A stretch of DNA of 64,000 nucleotides from Anthostomella pinea (lineage: Eukaryota > Ascomycota > Sordariomycetes > Xylariales > Xylariaceae), in the NCBI GenBank assembly GCA_963556695.1, contig CAUWAG010000006.1, positions 3,596,001 through 3,660,000 on the forward strand, read 5' to 3'. Numbering within the stretch: position 1 is the stretch's first letter; each line of letters starts with the position of its first letter. A program made the translations under genes and the position numbers. The notes beneath the pieces are model-generated. The model had not been told where the DNA came from. It saw nothing but the letters and a program-made list of their open reading frames with translations, and did no database searches. Positions 19,857 to 32,530 of the stretch are shown piece after piece.

Positions 19857-21606
19857 CATCTTACCTACATCCCGTCTGCTTGGCATTGCACCGCATGGCA
19901 CTATATGACATGAATTAAGGTCCTCTCGAGTCTCACCGACGTCAACATCGACCGACGACATCGTATCGTGACCGTCGTCGGTCGTCCGGGTCCACCGCAC
20001 TAGCTACATACAGGTCCCGGTATTGTGCATACGGGAGCACCGCCGCTACCCTCGGTAGTATCTGGTATACCATGACCCAGCCAATTGGCAACCACCCCGG
20101 GCCTCTTCTAAGCGACATGGTGTTGATCCCATCGTGTTCGGGCAGGTCGGGGCAGTCAGTCTGTGGAGCGATAACCAGAATACCGCGGGAAAGACAGCAA
20201 AACGAACGCTTACCTACCTACCTTACAGTAGCAGCCAGCGCGAACATCCATGCATGCTGCTCAGCCCATCGGAGACAAGCAATCAACTGCGCACAGCGCG
20301 TCAGTCACAGCCTCCGGCTTCCTGCACAGAGTAGCCACGGAGATTTCTCTTCTTCCTTCTGTGCAGTGCAGGCAACGGCCATGCAGAAGCAGATATCCGT
20401 CCAATGCAGGTGCTGCCGGGCTGCATCTCGTGTTGATCAGACACGCCGGGGCCAGTGGGGCTACGACCTTCTGCCAAGTGCCGATCTCCTTCGTATTCAT
20501 ATGGACCCATGGGTCATTGCTTCTTCTTCTTGTTCTTCTTCTTTCCGCATGTTTCCCATGTGCTGCTGCAATAAACAGGCAGTGAATAATGCAGCTACAG
20601 ACCTACGCAGGCGGAGCTAAGATTCAAAGGAGCTGGAGAATGAGGCAAAGCTACCGCAAGCCGCCAGGGAGGCTGAAGCTCATCCAGCTTACATCGACTA
20701 GTTCCCACCATACACAACAGCCTCGATGTCTGTCAGCTTCACGTTACATCAACACGTTACATCCCATCCCGCCTCTGCAGTACATATATCTTACGTTATT
20801 GTAGAAGAGAAGCAAAAGGTGAAGATGTAGTGGTATTTACTAGGGTCTTCCGCTTGGCACGACGGGCACGACGCCAGCGAACGATCTGAGCTAGCCAACA
20901 GTGAACACGGGTGGCTGTGTTCGGCAGACACGCCCATGGGTCATCCTAGATCTGAGCACAACATTACCATTACCGGTATTCACAACGGCGTGTCTCTAGG
21001 ACCAGGAGCTCTGATGTCATCTCAAGGGAAACCCGTGGTATCGGGGCACCAGCAACCCCCAAACATCCCGGAGCACTCGCGTGGGCAAAAGGACAAAGCA
21101 GTACGGTAAAGATGCAAAATTATTAATATATAGCCTCCCCACGCCTCTCCAGATGATCGATGCTCCTCCAGCTCCCCAAGAGTGTCTCCTCGCCTTCGTA
21201 CATGATCCTCTGGCCCCGTTTTAGATACCTCCGCCAAAATAAACGAGTGTGCCCGCCCATATCCCCGGGCTACCGGGCTATGCAATGACAAAGGAAAGAA
21301 GTAAGCTGTATCTCCATGAATCAATCTTGAGAGATCTCCGCCAATCTGAATGGTAAAAGGATCGTATGTGTTGAGATCATTATGTTATAGTGCCGAAAGC
21401 AAAATGTATATGGGGCACGGGTATCAATCTAGACGTGGAAAAGGCAAATGGTATCAAAGCAGATCTGCTATATGGCATCGCTTCTCCCCAATAGGCCTTG
21501 CCACCTTGTATAACAAAGGAAAGAATGCCGCCCCTTCGACCCGGTCCTGGATCAGGTTAATTCCCTGATATTCTTGATGGCGTTAAGGCGTTAAGACTTT
21601 CTGTGC
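19857..21606. other. Intergenic, 1.7 kb
   Basis: Between the cerato-platanin promoter and the stop of the giant scaffold gene. Short open frames near 20072-20620 and 20261-20510 overlap on both strands and have no family features; I do not call them. The last few hundred bases before 21606 should be the scaffold gene's 3' UTR. Confidence 0.45.
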
Positions 21607-24600
21607 TCAGTCGTCGAAAAAGGATGCATCATCAAACTCTTCGACTTGAGCATCCGCGTCGTAGGAGCCGGACCGCATCATCGGGGGCGTCTGAGGGTTC
21701 CTCTCCTCTTGTCGGGGAGGCGGCGTGCTCGCAATGGGCATTTTCTCGGCTTGTCTTGAACTCATTGGGGGGCCACGAGATCTGTTGGCGAATTGCTCGG
21801 CAGTGAAGCGGCGACCCGTGTTGCCAAAAGCTGTAGGCTGTGGTTGGCTATGCTCTGCTTGAGGCGTGTTGCGGACGTTAGAGGCGGGCGGTGTCATGAG
21901 TCCTGAAAGAAAGCTGTTCTGTGAAGGAGCTGGGCTGGCCTTCGAGGGAGTTGCGTTCCTGCCAGGGGCGGGCGATGACCGGAATACGGGCTGGTTTGCC
22001 TTGCGCCAGTTACCCCAAGCAGCAGCCAGAGGTCCCACGGCTTGAGCAACGCGGGGTGTTGCGGCTTTCTGGATCGTGGCAGCGATGTTGGGCAGGTTGA
22101 TAGCTGAGCCACCATTCATAGCACGCTCGCGCTCCTGCTCCTCCATCTGGAGACCGGCCTTTAGACGTATAGCGGCATCCCTGACCGACTCACTGTCAAA
22201 GTTCTCCACTGACAAGGCACCGATGATGTCCTGCAGATCGCCGTGTCTCACAGCCAGGAGTTCACGTAGCCAGGTGATCTCGTCATCTCGCTTGGAAATC
22301 TTGGTTGCAGAGTCAGGATCGAGCTTCGAAACAGTCTGCTCGAGTTCTTCGATACGCTGTTCACGGGCCTGCAGCTGCTCCTGCAACACCATGATAGACT
22401 CGCGAAGAGCTTGCGGCGAGATCTTCTCAGGAAGCTGCATAGCTTCTGCAAGCTGCTTGGTGGTCTGAACGACAGGAGTTGGGTGGTGAACGGAATGTTC
22501 GGGAACGACAACCCCCTTGGAGGCCTGTGCAGCCGCCTGAGCAGCGGCCTTGGCGGCTTCTTGAGCAATCTGCACTTTGTCTTCCAAGTGCGTGACACGG
22601 TCTTGGAGAAGTTCGGTCTTTGAGGTTGACAGGCTGAGTCGCTCGATGAGGTTCTGCTCAGCGCGCTGTGCGTCTTCGGCACCATTGCTGATCTGCCGCT
22701 CGTATCGAGCCTGGAGATCTTCAATGTCGTTCTGGTGCTTGCGAACAATCGCCTCGAACTCGCTTTCCTTAGCAGCTCGAGCTTCGTCAAGTTGCGTCTG
22801 CTGGGAGATCTGTGCCGCCTCGAGCATCATCTCATGCTGGGCGTTGGCAGTATCGGCGTCCATCCTGACCTGGTCAAGCTGGGCCCTGATCTTGATGACA
22901 TCATCCTCCAGCTCGCTGCGTACGCTGTTAACCTGGTTATTGGCGGCCTCCAACTCAGCGTCTACCGATATGCGGGTCCGTTGCACCTCGGATGCCGCTG
23001 CATCTCTGGCCTCTTGGACCTCGCGCTGGGCACGTAGAGCATTCTGTTGGAGGCTGTGGTTCTCGTTGCGAAGGTCTAACATGATGCCTTCGAGACGCTT
23101 CAGTTCACCGACGGCTCTCATGCCAGCACGCTCGCCGCCTTCCAGACGTTCGACTTCGACTTCGAGTCGCTCGCGAGTCCGTGCTTCGGCCTGGAGTTTA
23201 GCGTCGAGCACTTCTTGGCGTGCAATAAGGGCCTGCTCCTTCTTGGAGCGACGCGAGTTCTCCTCAGTGATTTCACGAGCGGCGTGGGCCATGTCATCCT
23301 GCAAAGAGACAAACTTAGCTCGCCAGTTATCTCTGATCCGTTCGTTCTCTTCGAGTTGAACGCTGAGGGTGTCGATCAGCTTGTGGAAGTGCTTGTTCTC
23401 ATTCACGACCTGAACAAGATCATCTGCCTGTCGATGCGCTGACTCTCTTGCGTGCTCGGCTTCGGACCGCCAGTGGCGGGCTTCTTGCCTTGTGTCACGC
23501 AGTTCAACCTCTGCAATGTTGAGGCGGTTCTTCAGCTCGGCCTGTGTCTGTTCGCCATTGGTCTGAGCTGCTTCGAGTAGAGCAAGGCGCATGTTGTTCT
23601 TTCCGGATGACTGCTCGATGACCTTAATCTTCTGCTCACGCTCATCAAGCACAGACCGAAGACGATCTTCCTCTTCTGACGAGATTCGAAGCAGTCGTTG
23701 GGTCTCGGAGAGCCTGTCTTCAGCTTCCCTACGGCCGGCGAGCTCAAACTCAGTTCTATGCTCTTGAGCTCCGAGCCGCTGCTCCAGATCGTGGATTCTC
23801 TGATCGAACACGCTGCGATTCATGATCTCGACTTCCACCTTCGTCTCGGCTTGTTCCAATTGTCGGCGAAGCTCGGAAGTACGATCTTCGGCACCACGTC
23901 TAATGGTCGTCTCGTTCTCGCTTCTGTCCTCGGCAGCACGTAGTTTTGCTTCGCTGTCCAAAACTCGTGAGCGTTCACTCTCGGTTCTTCTCTCCTCGGT
24001 GCGAAGACGCTGCTCGAGCTCGAGGATCCTCGATTGCATCTCGGAAAGCTTGTTGTTCGCTTCCTCGTCATCCTTGATGACTGGCTGGGGAGTAGGGGGC
24101 ATGCGACGTTCCACCGCTTCTTCGACAATGTTCCGTAGGTCCTCGGCGCGGAAATCGAGATGTAAGTTTTGAGCAAACTGCTCTCTCATTTCTTCTAGTG
24201 CTTTAAGAACAGCAGTGTCTTCTTTGACGGCTTGCTCTTCAACCGATTCAAGCTGCGCAGCTTGCAAAGCACGCGTGGTCTGCTGTAGATTGAAAGCATC
24301 CATAACGGCAATACGGATCTGATCCATCTTCTTATCTCGTCGAGGACTTGTTGAACGACGAATAGGCGCATCGTCGTCTTCATCATCGGCATCGCTTTCT
24401 TGAATCTCGGCAGAGACGCTGCGCCGCTCGCGACGGCTGGACGGCGCCCTTCGAGACAGGCTGCTCAGCGCGTGCTGAATCGTGTCCAGGGTGTGCTCAA
24501 GCGGATCAAGTCGAGAAGACAGAATGTTGCCTACCAAATCACTGACATGACCATCGAAATACTGGACACGCTGCTCAAGCTTGCCCTGCTCACTTTCGCT

Positions 24601-27600
24601 GAATGCATCATCCCACTCACTCTCAGGAAGGCTCTCACCAATGTTAAGGCGCTGGATTGGTGCGTCAAAGGACTGTGATATAGCACTTTGCGGAGGGTCG
24701 AGGAACGGGTCTTCGAGCTCGGTGGAGGGCATGGGACGCGCAGCTTCTTGAGGCAAGGTTCGGTATTGGCGAGTTACCGGGCTTGGAGCATCGTTTCGGA
24801 ATGGCATTTGGGGTGGCAAGTCCAGAGGCGGAGAGGTTGTGACGCCTGATACAGAAATCCTGCGCACAGGGCTCGGATGGTGCCACTGTGGAGAGTCGAT
24901 AGTCTTCTTAGCTCCCATCGTAGGGTCATTGTGGTTGAGGAGATCCATGACTGCATCGATTTCTTCGAACGTTGGTTCATGAGTAGCTTCGTCTTTAGGT
25001 TGAGCACCAGCATCTGATGGTGGACTGACAGGCAATGGTTCATAGCTGTGCAGTTCTGGTGTCTTACTGATCCGCTGAACGTCATTGCCTGCAACAGGGT
25101 GCGTAGCCTTGACTTCTGACACTGGAGATGGCGAGGCAGCAAATGGAGAAGCAACCTCGTTCGCTGATTGCGGTGGCGGCGAAGGACTGGAAGCAAATCT
25201 GGATGCTTTCAAGCCCTTTGCCGCAGGTGGAGGAGATGCGAATCGGGAAAAGCCGAGACCCTTTACAGGAGGCGCGGGTGCGGGTTTTGGGGAAGGTGAT
25301 GCCTCTTGTTGGGTTACTGGTTCAGACTCAGACAGAGCAGCCGGTCGAAGCTCAGGCATGGGAGTTGGCGAACCAGCACGGTCTTCCTCAGACTCGTCCA
25401 ACGGCTCGGTAAGTTGTGCTGGCTGCGTCTTGAGGATAGGCTCGAACGGAGTATCAATAGAACTCTCAGCCCCAAACGTGAAGCCGCCAGGAACGAAGGG
25501 TTGGGCAGTAGCAGACAAAGAGTTCTTCTTGTGTTGTCGTGTAAATGAGGGCACATCCTCGCCGAAGGGGCGAGCGTTGTTGAAATCCATAATTTCAGCA
25601 TCGTTCCTAAACTCGAAGGGCCGCCAATTTGTCTGGTCTTGATCAGGGGACGTTGCTGATGGACTTGTCGTTGCCTTCGTATCATTTGACTCAGACTGCA
25701 GCTTTCCATCTGTCGATTCTGAGTGAGTAGTGGATGCGAAGGTAGTATCACCCAAGTTGGCAAGTTCATCTTCAGCGTTCATGGTAACAGGCGCATCGCT
25801 GTCTTCAAGCTTGTCTGCCTTTTCAGAACCCGCTTCAGATGTAGCAGGTCTGAGTTGTGCTTGTGGCATAGGCTCGGGTTCCGGAGTGGGTTCAGCGAAT
25901 AGAGGTACATCATCACCATTGTCGTTGTTGTCTCTGAACTTCTTCCGGAGTCGGCTTGTATCCGCTACACGACCGTGCTGATCACCATCGACGACTGACG
26001 TAGCAGTGCCAACTGGAGCAGGTGCGGGAGCCGGGGAGTGTCGACTAGAAGGACGCACAATTGGAATGGCCTTTGACTTCTTCACGGGCTTGACAATGTC
26101 AGAAAGGCTAAGATCAATATTGCTAAAGATCGAGGTAGCCCGGTTGTCAGCACTTTCATTACCAGAAAGCCCTACACTGGCGATAGATGGTGGGACTGAG
26201 CTCAGAGGTTGGAATGCCTTGGCATCTGGGTTGAACTTGGGGCCAGAAGCAGAAAAGCTAAAGTCGCCCTTGCGAGGGGAGAATGTAGGCGCCGCAGCGT
26301 TGATCTTCGCCATTGCCGAGGAGGAAGTCGAGGGCACGCTGAAGTGACTTGAGGTTGTTGATAGCGGGTTAGGCGTGAATGAGGGAGCTTGGAACCCAGC
26401 TGGTTGGAAGGGACTGGGCCGCGCGCTGTTACCGCCAAACACATATTGGCCAGGAGTGAAGCTGCTCGTCGGGTTAAACTTGAACTCAGCAGCCCCGGCG
26501 TTCAACTTCGAGAACGAGGGTTTGCTTGCGTGACTAGCTCGTCGTGACGGCATGTTGCTGTTAGAAAGAGACTCAACGTCAGCCCAGGGATTGCTCGCTG
26601 TCGAGAGTGTTCTCTGGTGCAATTGATTCATCAGTTCGAACGATTGGACGGGTGTGCCCAAATTGCTTGGGTTCGTCTCGATTTCGTATGAGTCATCAGG
26701 CTTCTGCGAGTCAAGACTCTGAGGCTGAGGCTTCCTGACGCTTCCTTCGTCGGTACTGTCGCGCACCTCGTCGTTATCGAAGAACGCCTTTTGGGATAAG
26801 GAATGGCCACGGCTGTGGGGTTGCGGGTGATGCAACCTGGGCCCTTCGTCAGAGTCCGTGCCAAAGCCGCCAAAGTGTACAGACGGCCCCCTAGCGTGCA
26901 GCTCGGTGGGATTGTCAGGTTGGTTCAGAGGTTGGTGTGCTTCTGCCTTCTCGTTCTCGTTATGCGGACTGTAATCCTCGTGCTCTAGCTGAGATCTGAA
27001 TTGCTCCTCCAGATGGTATTCAGCATCGTCAATCTCTTTTTGCAGGCTGTCACTAGCGTTGTGACGGATGAATTGAGCTGGCTTGGGAGTCTTCGACGGA
27101 CTCTTCAGTGGTGGATTGCTGTTGATTTCCTCTTCGTCCTCACGCAACTCCTGTAGCCGTGGTGATGCCCGCGCGGAGTCACGTCTCTGGAGATGCTGGT
27201 GGGGCAACATTGGGTATTGCAGGGACTGATGTCTCTGGTGCATGTTAACTGGGGGCGACATGCCATCACGCTGGAATGGTGATGTTGGGGAAACCAAGGA
27301 GTTCATGTTAAGCATCGATGGTGAGCGATTCCGACCAAGCTGCTGCTGTTGCAACATCATCTGTGGAGACCAGCCACGAGGTGAAGGCTGCCCTGAGAAA
27401 TTGAACGGCAGCTCGTGAGGTGAGATTGACATTGACATTGATCCAGCCCTGGGATTGAATCTGCCATGTCCCGGAGGTCCGTTAAACGAAACCGGTGACG
27501 CAGTCGAAGGAATTCCGGGACTCTGGGCGCCTGACGACGCGCCGTTAGATAGGAAGGCGCTCGGGAAGGGGAAGCCCTGGGGTCCGTTACTAGCAGCCGA

Positions 27601-29060
27601 TGCAGTGGGCAACGGCGGCGAAAACGGCATAGTTTGAAACTGGCTAGAAGGCTGGCAGCTTAAGTTGGGCATCGCAGGCGAAATTGAAGGTGGAGGTGCA
27701 GGTTCATCGTCGCCAAACGAAACACCAAGTGCTCTAAGCTTGGCTTCCTGAAGTTCATTGACGTAGTCCCTCCACGCATTCAGATCAGGAAGCGTCACCT
27801 GGTATGGCTGCTGCGAACGCTCTCTTGTGAGATCCTCCTGGTTGGGCCACTCATTTCGACTTTGAGAATTGGTCTCATCGGGGTCTAGTAAACTGCGGCC
27901 ACCTTCCAAGTCAAACCCTCGGGTATTGTAGCCCAACTCTTCCCAAGAATTCAACATAGTTTCCACTTGGGATGCGTCGAGAGGCATTGGCGCATTGCCA
28001 GGTTGACCTTGCTCTTTGTCCCGAGGCAACAATACCATAATATTCTTGCCTCTCCATGGTACTTTCTTCTTGAGTCTAGGTGTTTGCGAGACAACCGCCT
28101 TCTTCGGCTTGACGGGGGTCATTGGAGGCTCAAGGTCGGCAGATGGACCAAATGCTGATCCATTCAAGTTTGGTAGATCCATTTTGATGGGAGTGTCTGT
28201 CCTAGGGGCCACCTCCGACACGGTGTCGATGGTATGAATACTAGCCGCATCTTGGATGCCCCTATCCACGTCCAAGGAGTCCATGCTTGCGGATTGGCTA
28301 GCCACGCGTCGGTTCTGAATCGCCTGCCTCAAAGTCTCGTTACTTGACTGGTTTCTCGGATATCGTCGAAGGGTATGATCGGACACCGAAGCCAGACGGA
28401 GGGTGGGGCGCGGCGTTCGTGGGTCCGTTTCCTCAGACCAACCCGCGTCGTCGCCCGAGATGGAGCCGCTCAGTGAAGAGTGCTCACTATCGTCAGTCCC
28501 GTCACTTAGCCAGTGATGGTGTTCGGAGGTCAGGTCACCAGTGGTATGCTGACGGATCCAATCCTCTGTGATGCCGCGAGGTGGACGCCTGGCACGGTTC
28601 GCAAGTACAGCAGCGCTACCAGACAACGATGGGTGTGATCGCTCGGAGTCGGTGGTCAGAACCAAGGGGGCTGGGCGCAAGAAGGGCGTATTGATCGCAA
28701 GTTGATGCAGAGGAGAATCCTCCGAGGGCTCGCTGCTAAAGCTCAGTCTCCGATGATGATTGCTGTCGGCGTGGGGATATGGCGATCCCCAGCTAGTAGT
28801 CGCGTATTGACCTTCCTCAATATTGTTGTGTCTGGACTGCGGTGGTGTCCTGAGATATTCCAATGCTCTTTCTGGTAGTTTCGGTGCTGGTAGCGGTGGC
28901 AGGATCGGTGATGATGATTCACCGTCGTCGGCCGTCGAGGTGGTAGAGAATGGGGATGATACCGGAGAAGCTGGATCAGCCCGTGAGGATCCGATACCGT
29001 CCTGTGCCGACGCACGAGGAGGAGTCGACGTCGTCTTTGAAGAAGACGTGTTTGGTCGAT
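21607..29060 (-). CDS. Giant multi-PAM2, coiled-coil scaffold protein (Upa2-like architecture), 5' exon unresolved
   Basis: One uninterrupted frame of about 2,480 codons; residue numbers below count from codon 28863..28861. The N-terminal 1,500 residues are Ser/Pro/Gln-rich and disordered, with one conserved-looking block VPWRGKNIMVLLPRDK near residue 275. Four segments fit the PAM2 pattern (L/I-N-x-x-A-x-x-F-x-P) that binds the MLLE domain of poly(A)-binding protein: SKLNAGAAEFKFNP (about 782), AKINAAAPTFSP (849), PKFNPDAKAFQP (871) and the weaker SLSATAQPFVPGG (1111). Residues about 1,560-2,220 form a long coiled coil. Near 2,285 is AAAWGNWRKANQP, then a disordered tail ending FDDASFFDD. 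There is no myosin motor, although homologues are sometimes labelled myosin heavy-chain-like. The layout resembles Ustilago Upa2. The frame is open to a TAA at 29080-29082; a likely acceptor (branch GCTAAC, CTCTCAAG) ends at 29061, so exon 1 lies upstream. Confidence 0.75.
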
Positions 29061-30752
29061 CTTGAGAGCAGTTTGCGCGTTAGCTCTGGAGCTTCTGGTT
29101 GGCATGTGAAGCAGACGAGGGTTGGATGCTTCTCATACACAAGCGAGATCAAAGCAGACGAAGAGCGAATCGTCTGCTGCTGATCTCCAGTCGCTTCTTC
29201 GCTTTCACGTCGTGTCTTCGTCCCCAGCAACGATAGCGGAGGAACTCGGTGGACTGGCTGGCTGGATCGCGGTCCGTCGGGGACGCGTTCTCGGGGCTCA
29301 GGCTCACAGGATGGTGGGTAAACAGGAAAGAAGAGAAATGAAAATGAGAGGACTTGAGGCATGCATCGGGTTCGCTGTCGTCCTGCACGATGATCGAGAT
29401 CGAGAAAGGGGAGCAAGTCTGGTGGACAGCGGGCGGACGACAAGGAGGCGCGTCGTTGGATTCGGGTCGTGGAGGAAAGGAAATGCTGCAGCGGCTCGAA
29501 ATGAGGAAAAAGGGTCAACCTGTAGAAAAAGCCAGGATGGGCTGGTCCAAAATGTCTGGTGCAGCTATTTGCGGGTAGAGCGCGCGAGATTGACGGAGTT
29601 CCTGATAAGAAATACATCTCTCAGTGACACCATGAGCGGGCAGTGCAAGTCACCCCGTAACTGCCCTCCCGCCCCCGAGCGAGTCGACTGCCCCACTCCG
29701 TCCACTCTCGCCGGTGGGGCACCCCAGCATCTGCACCTTCCCCTTCCCAGACTGCCAGGCACAACTCCTGTCGCCAGACACTTCATCCTCTCACAGCAGT
29801 TGCTGTTGATACTCATCAAGCAGCCTGTCATGTCTGTCATTCTCGAGAGTTTCTCCCAAGGGTTCACGAGATCTCCCAATTGGCAGGCTAGTAATAGGGC
29901 TAACTCATCGCTGACCCCAAGTCGACGATAGCTTTGTTGCCCCTGCATAATCTGGGCACTTGAAAGTTTTCGTGTTTACCTAAACTCGAGTAAACTTCAC
30001 GACCGTCGAAAACGACACGTGTATGACCGTGATTGCCGCATTGCATGATGCCGCGTGCACGGTTAGTGAGCTAGGTGCTGACGGTGCTGTGACGCAGGAA
30101 CAGGCCTGGCCCCAGGAGCTCAGCTGCCTGGGACTGTGGTGGCGCGGCTTCAGCGCCACATCAGATGCACCCCCGACTTATGTTTGATGGACTTGTTAAT
30201 ATCACCAAAACCGCTCAAGAACTCGTGATAGCTTCACATTTCAATCTGGATTGTGAGTCCACCCCTGCTTGACAGCGTTATTGGAAGAAACTCAAGCTGC
30301 AGCCAAAGCTGAGGTACAACTATGTACTACATTCGACAGCTTGCGGATATCGGAGAAGGAGCATGCAACGACAGCATTGCAACACCTCACAACCAGAAAC
30401 TATAAGGACATGTCGACTCCCTCATATTACTTCATACACATTTCCCAGGCTGATATCATAAAAAACATTCTGATAGGAGTCCACTTATGCCTATCTTCTG
30501 GCTCTCACCCTCCACAAACTCAGGCGTCCGGATCTGATCTCAAGGCGCAAGACTCCTGCTTGAGCAGCAGTCCAAACCAGACTCTGAGATAGCCAGGAGA
30601 CCGCCGAGAACACCAAGCATCCAAGTGCAGTTACTCTCAGCTCTCACAGAAAATTTGGAATCCGTTAATCTGGGTCTCCAGCGTTAGGAACGCCGTCTGT
30701 ACCTGGGAACCTGAGAGAACACTATGGCATGACGCTATTTAAGTGTATCAGC
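29061..30752. other. 5' region of the scaffold gene and intergenic DNA
   Basis: The first exon or leader of the scaffold gene should lie in about 29061-29620 (minus strand); a GTATGAG donor near 29137 pairs well with the acceptor at 29061. An ATG at 29136 is in the scaffold frame but is separated from it by one TAA. The remainder has no recognisable gene. Plus-strand frames here (for example 29122-29931) are antisense by-products. Confidence 0.45.
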
Positions 30753-31434
30753 TTAATTCCTCCAGATACGATGTTTGAGTCCTATGTTGGGCGGTTGGGC
30801 AGGAGAAGGGACAATAAAGTGGACACCACTCACCCTTCTGGTCATTGCAACTGCTGACTGGGAACTTTGGCGCATTATTCGCCACGTCGGAGCACTTGTT
30901 CGCCTGGCCGTCGCAGGCCGCATTTATCGCAGTACCGAAATCGGACTACCCGTCACAGCAACGTCCTTATTAGCCACGGGCAGGTAGGTAGACGAGTAGG
31001 CACTCACCACTTCTTTGGGTCCACCATCTTCGCCCACTACCGAATACGGGTGCTGGTCATCCGGCCCTTTGAGTATCTAATATCGAAACAAACATCAGCA
31101 ACACACCTAACCACCGCCTACAACAACCCATCAGAGGGCAAAGACTCACTGGGAACGGCGCAACGCCCACGCTGCCTGTGAAAGTCTAGACCAGTATCAG
31201 CCATCTATCTACCTTGCCGCGTCCTACCCTACCATACTCAACTCCGAGGACAACGAAGGGAATACACACATTCAAGTTGGCATCATTCCCCTGCTGCAAC
31301 GCCGACAGATCCTGCCGCGCAAAAATGACCCCTCTGAACTCGTGCTGTATATCCTCGACCAGGTCACCGGCCAAGACACCAACCACCAGTGCCGCCAGCA
31401 CGGCGAGAGTCGTCGGGACGCCTGTGCAGTGCAT
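30753..31434 (-). CDS. Small secreted cysteine-containing protein, five exons
   Basis: Predicted exons: 31233..31434, 31150..31175, 31008..31076, 30834..30945 and 30753..30781; all phases agree, giving 145 residues. Exon 1 encodes a signal peptide (MHCTGVPTTLAVLAALVVGVLAG). The mature protein includes VIFARQDLSALQQ, a Cys in NLNVCIPFVV, ILKGPDDQHPYSVVGEDGG, and a C-terminal module DFGTAINAACDGQANKCSDVANN..FPVSSCNDQ with three cysteines. That C-terminal pattern (FGxAIxxACDxQxxxCxxxAN..CD/N.Q) recurs in small secreted fungal proteins of unknown role. Introns have GTAGGG/CACAG, GTGAGT/TTAG, GTGAGT/GTAG and GTGAGT/ATAG ends. The 26-nt second exon and the last exon are the least certain. I cannot assign a function; an effector-like or cell-wall role is only a guess. 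Confidence 0.55.
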
Positions 31435-32530
31435 GATGACGACCTCAGTTCGCTTTCCACTCTGGCTTTCGGTTCCTTCGATCTGAACTTCGAAGTCGAC
31501 TTCGACGATAGGCTTGTGGTAGGTGAGTCAGTGTATAAAACTCGGTGCGCTTCGCGAACAGGAGGGTCGTCACAGAAATCAGATAGCTCTCAAGTAGTGA
31601 GTGAGTGACACAAGATATGATCGAGCGGCAAGCGCAACAAAAAAAAACAAGAGAAGAGGAGTCAACAATCCAAGTTCCCGAACTTTGGACTTTAAACTTC
31701 AAGACTGCAAAGAAGAGAGAGTCCGAGTCATCAGCTACGGCATCCAGCGATTGGAGGCACAGAAGTTCCCCGGGTCAGGAGAAGTGGTGGCGGTCCCGCT
31801 GAAACGCGGAGGTCGTCGTGATGCTGAAACAGTTCTGAGACGGCAGTACCTCAACTTCACCACCACTAACACCACCAACCACCACGACGCAGGCACAGAT
31901 CCTTTCACCTGCCCATCATGAGAAATGTGGCAGCTGGGTGAGTCAGGTCATCCTTTCTAGATCTCGGATCCCGGAATGATGTTGACAAGGAATTGTTAAA
32001 TAAGCTCAACCCTCAAGTTTCAGGGGGAAGAGATGTTTTCTTTCCACATTCGAGAATTACAGATTGATGTGTCTCGGCAATACTGAAGCATGGCGACTCC
32101 AATCACTCAGACATTTCACTCAGATACGACTTGGAAAGCGGTGATTTGAGGTATCTATGGTTATTGACAGAATCGAAGGCTCGGGTATTATGAAGCTTTA
32201 TACAAAGTTTATTCGCTGGGCCAGTTCCTTGCTGGTGCCACTGAGCGGTTTCGAATTCTTGTAGTGGTATAATCCACTCCTCATCAACTCCAACGATCCC
32301 GGTTGAGTGCCACTCCATGAAGAGGCCTCGTACTTGGGACCGCATGCTTATGGCCTCCTCAGCCTGTGGGTGGTGGGAATATTCTATCCATCAACCCATC
32401 CGCCATATGAAATCGACACGATGCTATGTAAATTCCTGCCCAACGCCGACGCCGAAAGTCAAAGCATCGCCATGGGGAATAGAGTAGTAAAGAAATGGGG
32501 CGGTTTGTAGTGACATGTGGTTTTGATCGT
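31435..32530. other. Intergenic, 1.1 kb
   Basis: Promoter side of the small secreted protein gene and 3' flank of the Ser/Thr-rich gene. Contains a purine-rich stretch around 31610-31740 and no recognisable coding region. Confidence 0.4.

Noticed and set aside
29122..29931. 269-codon plus-strand frame upstream of the giant scaffold
   Set aside because: Overlaps the likely 5' exon/leader of the scaffold on the other strand, has no ATG-supported conserved start or domain, and has low-complexity composition.
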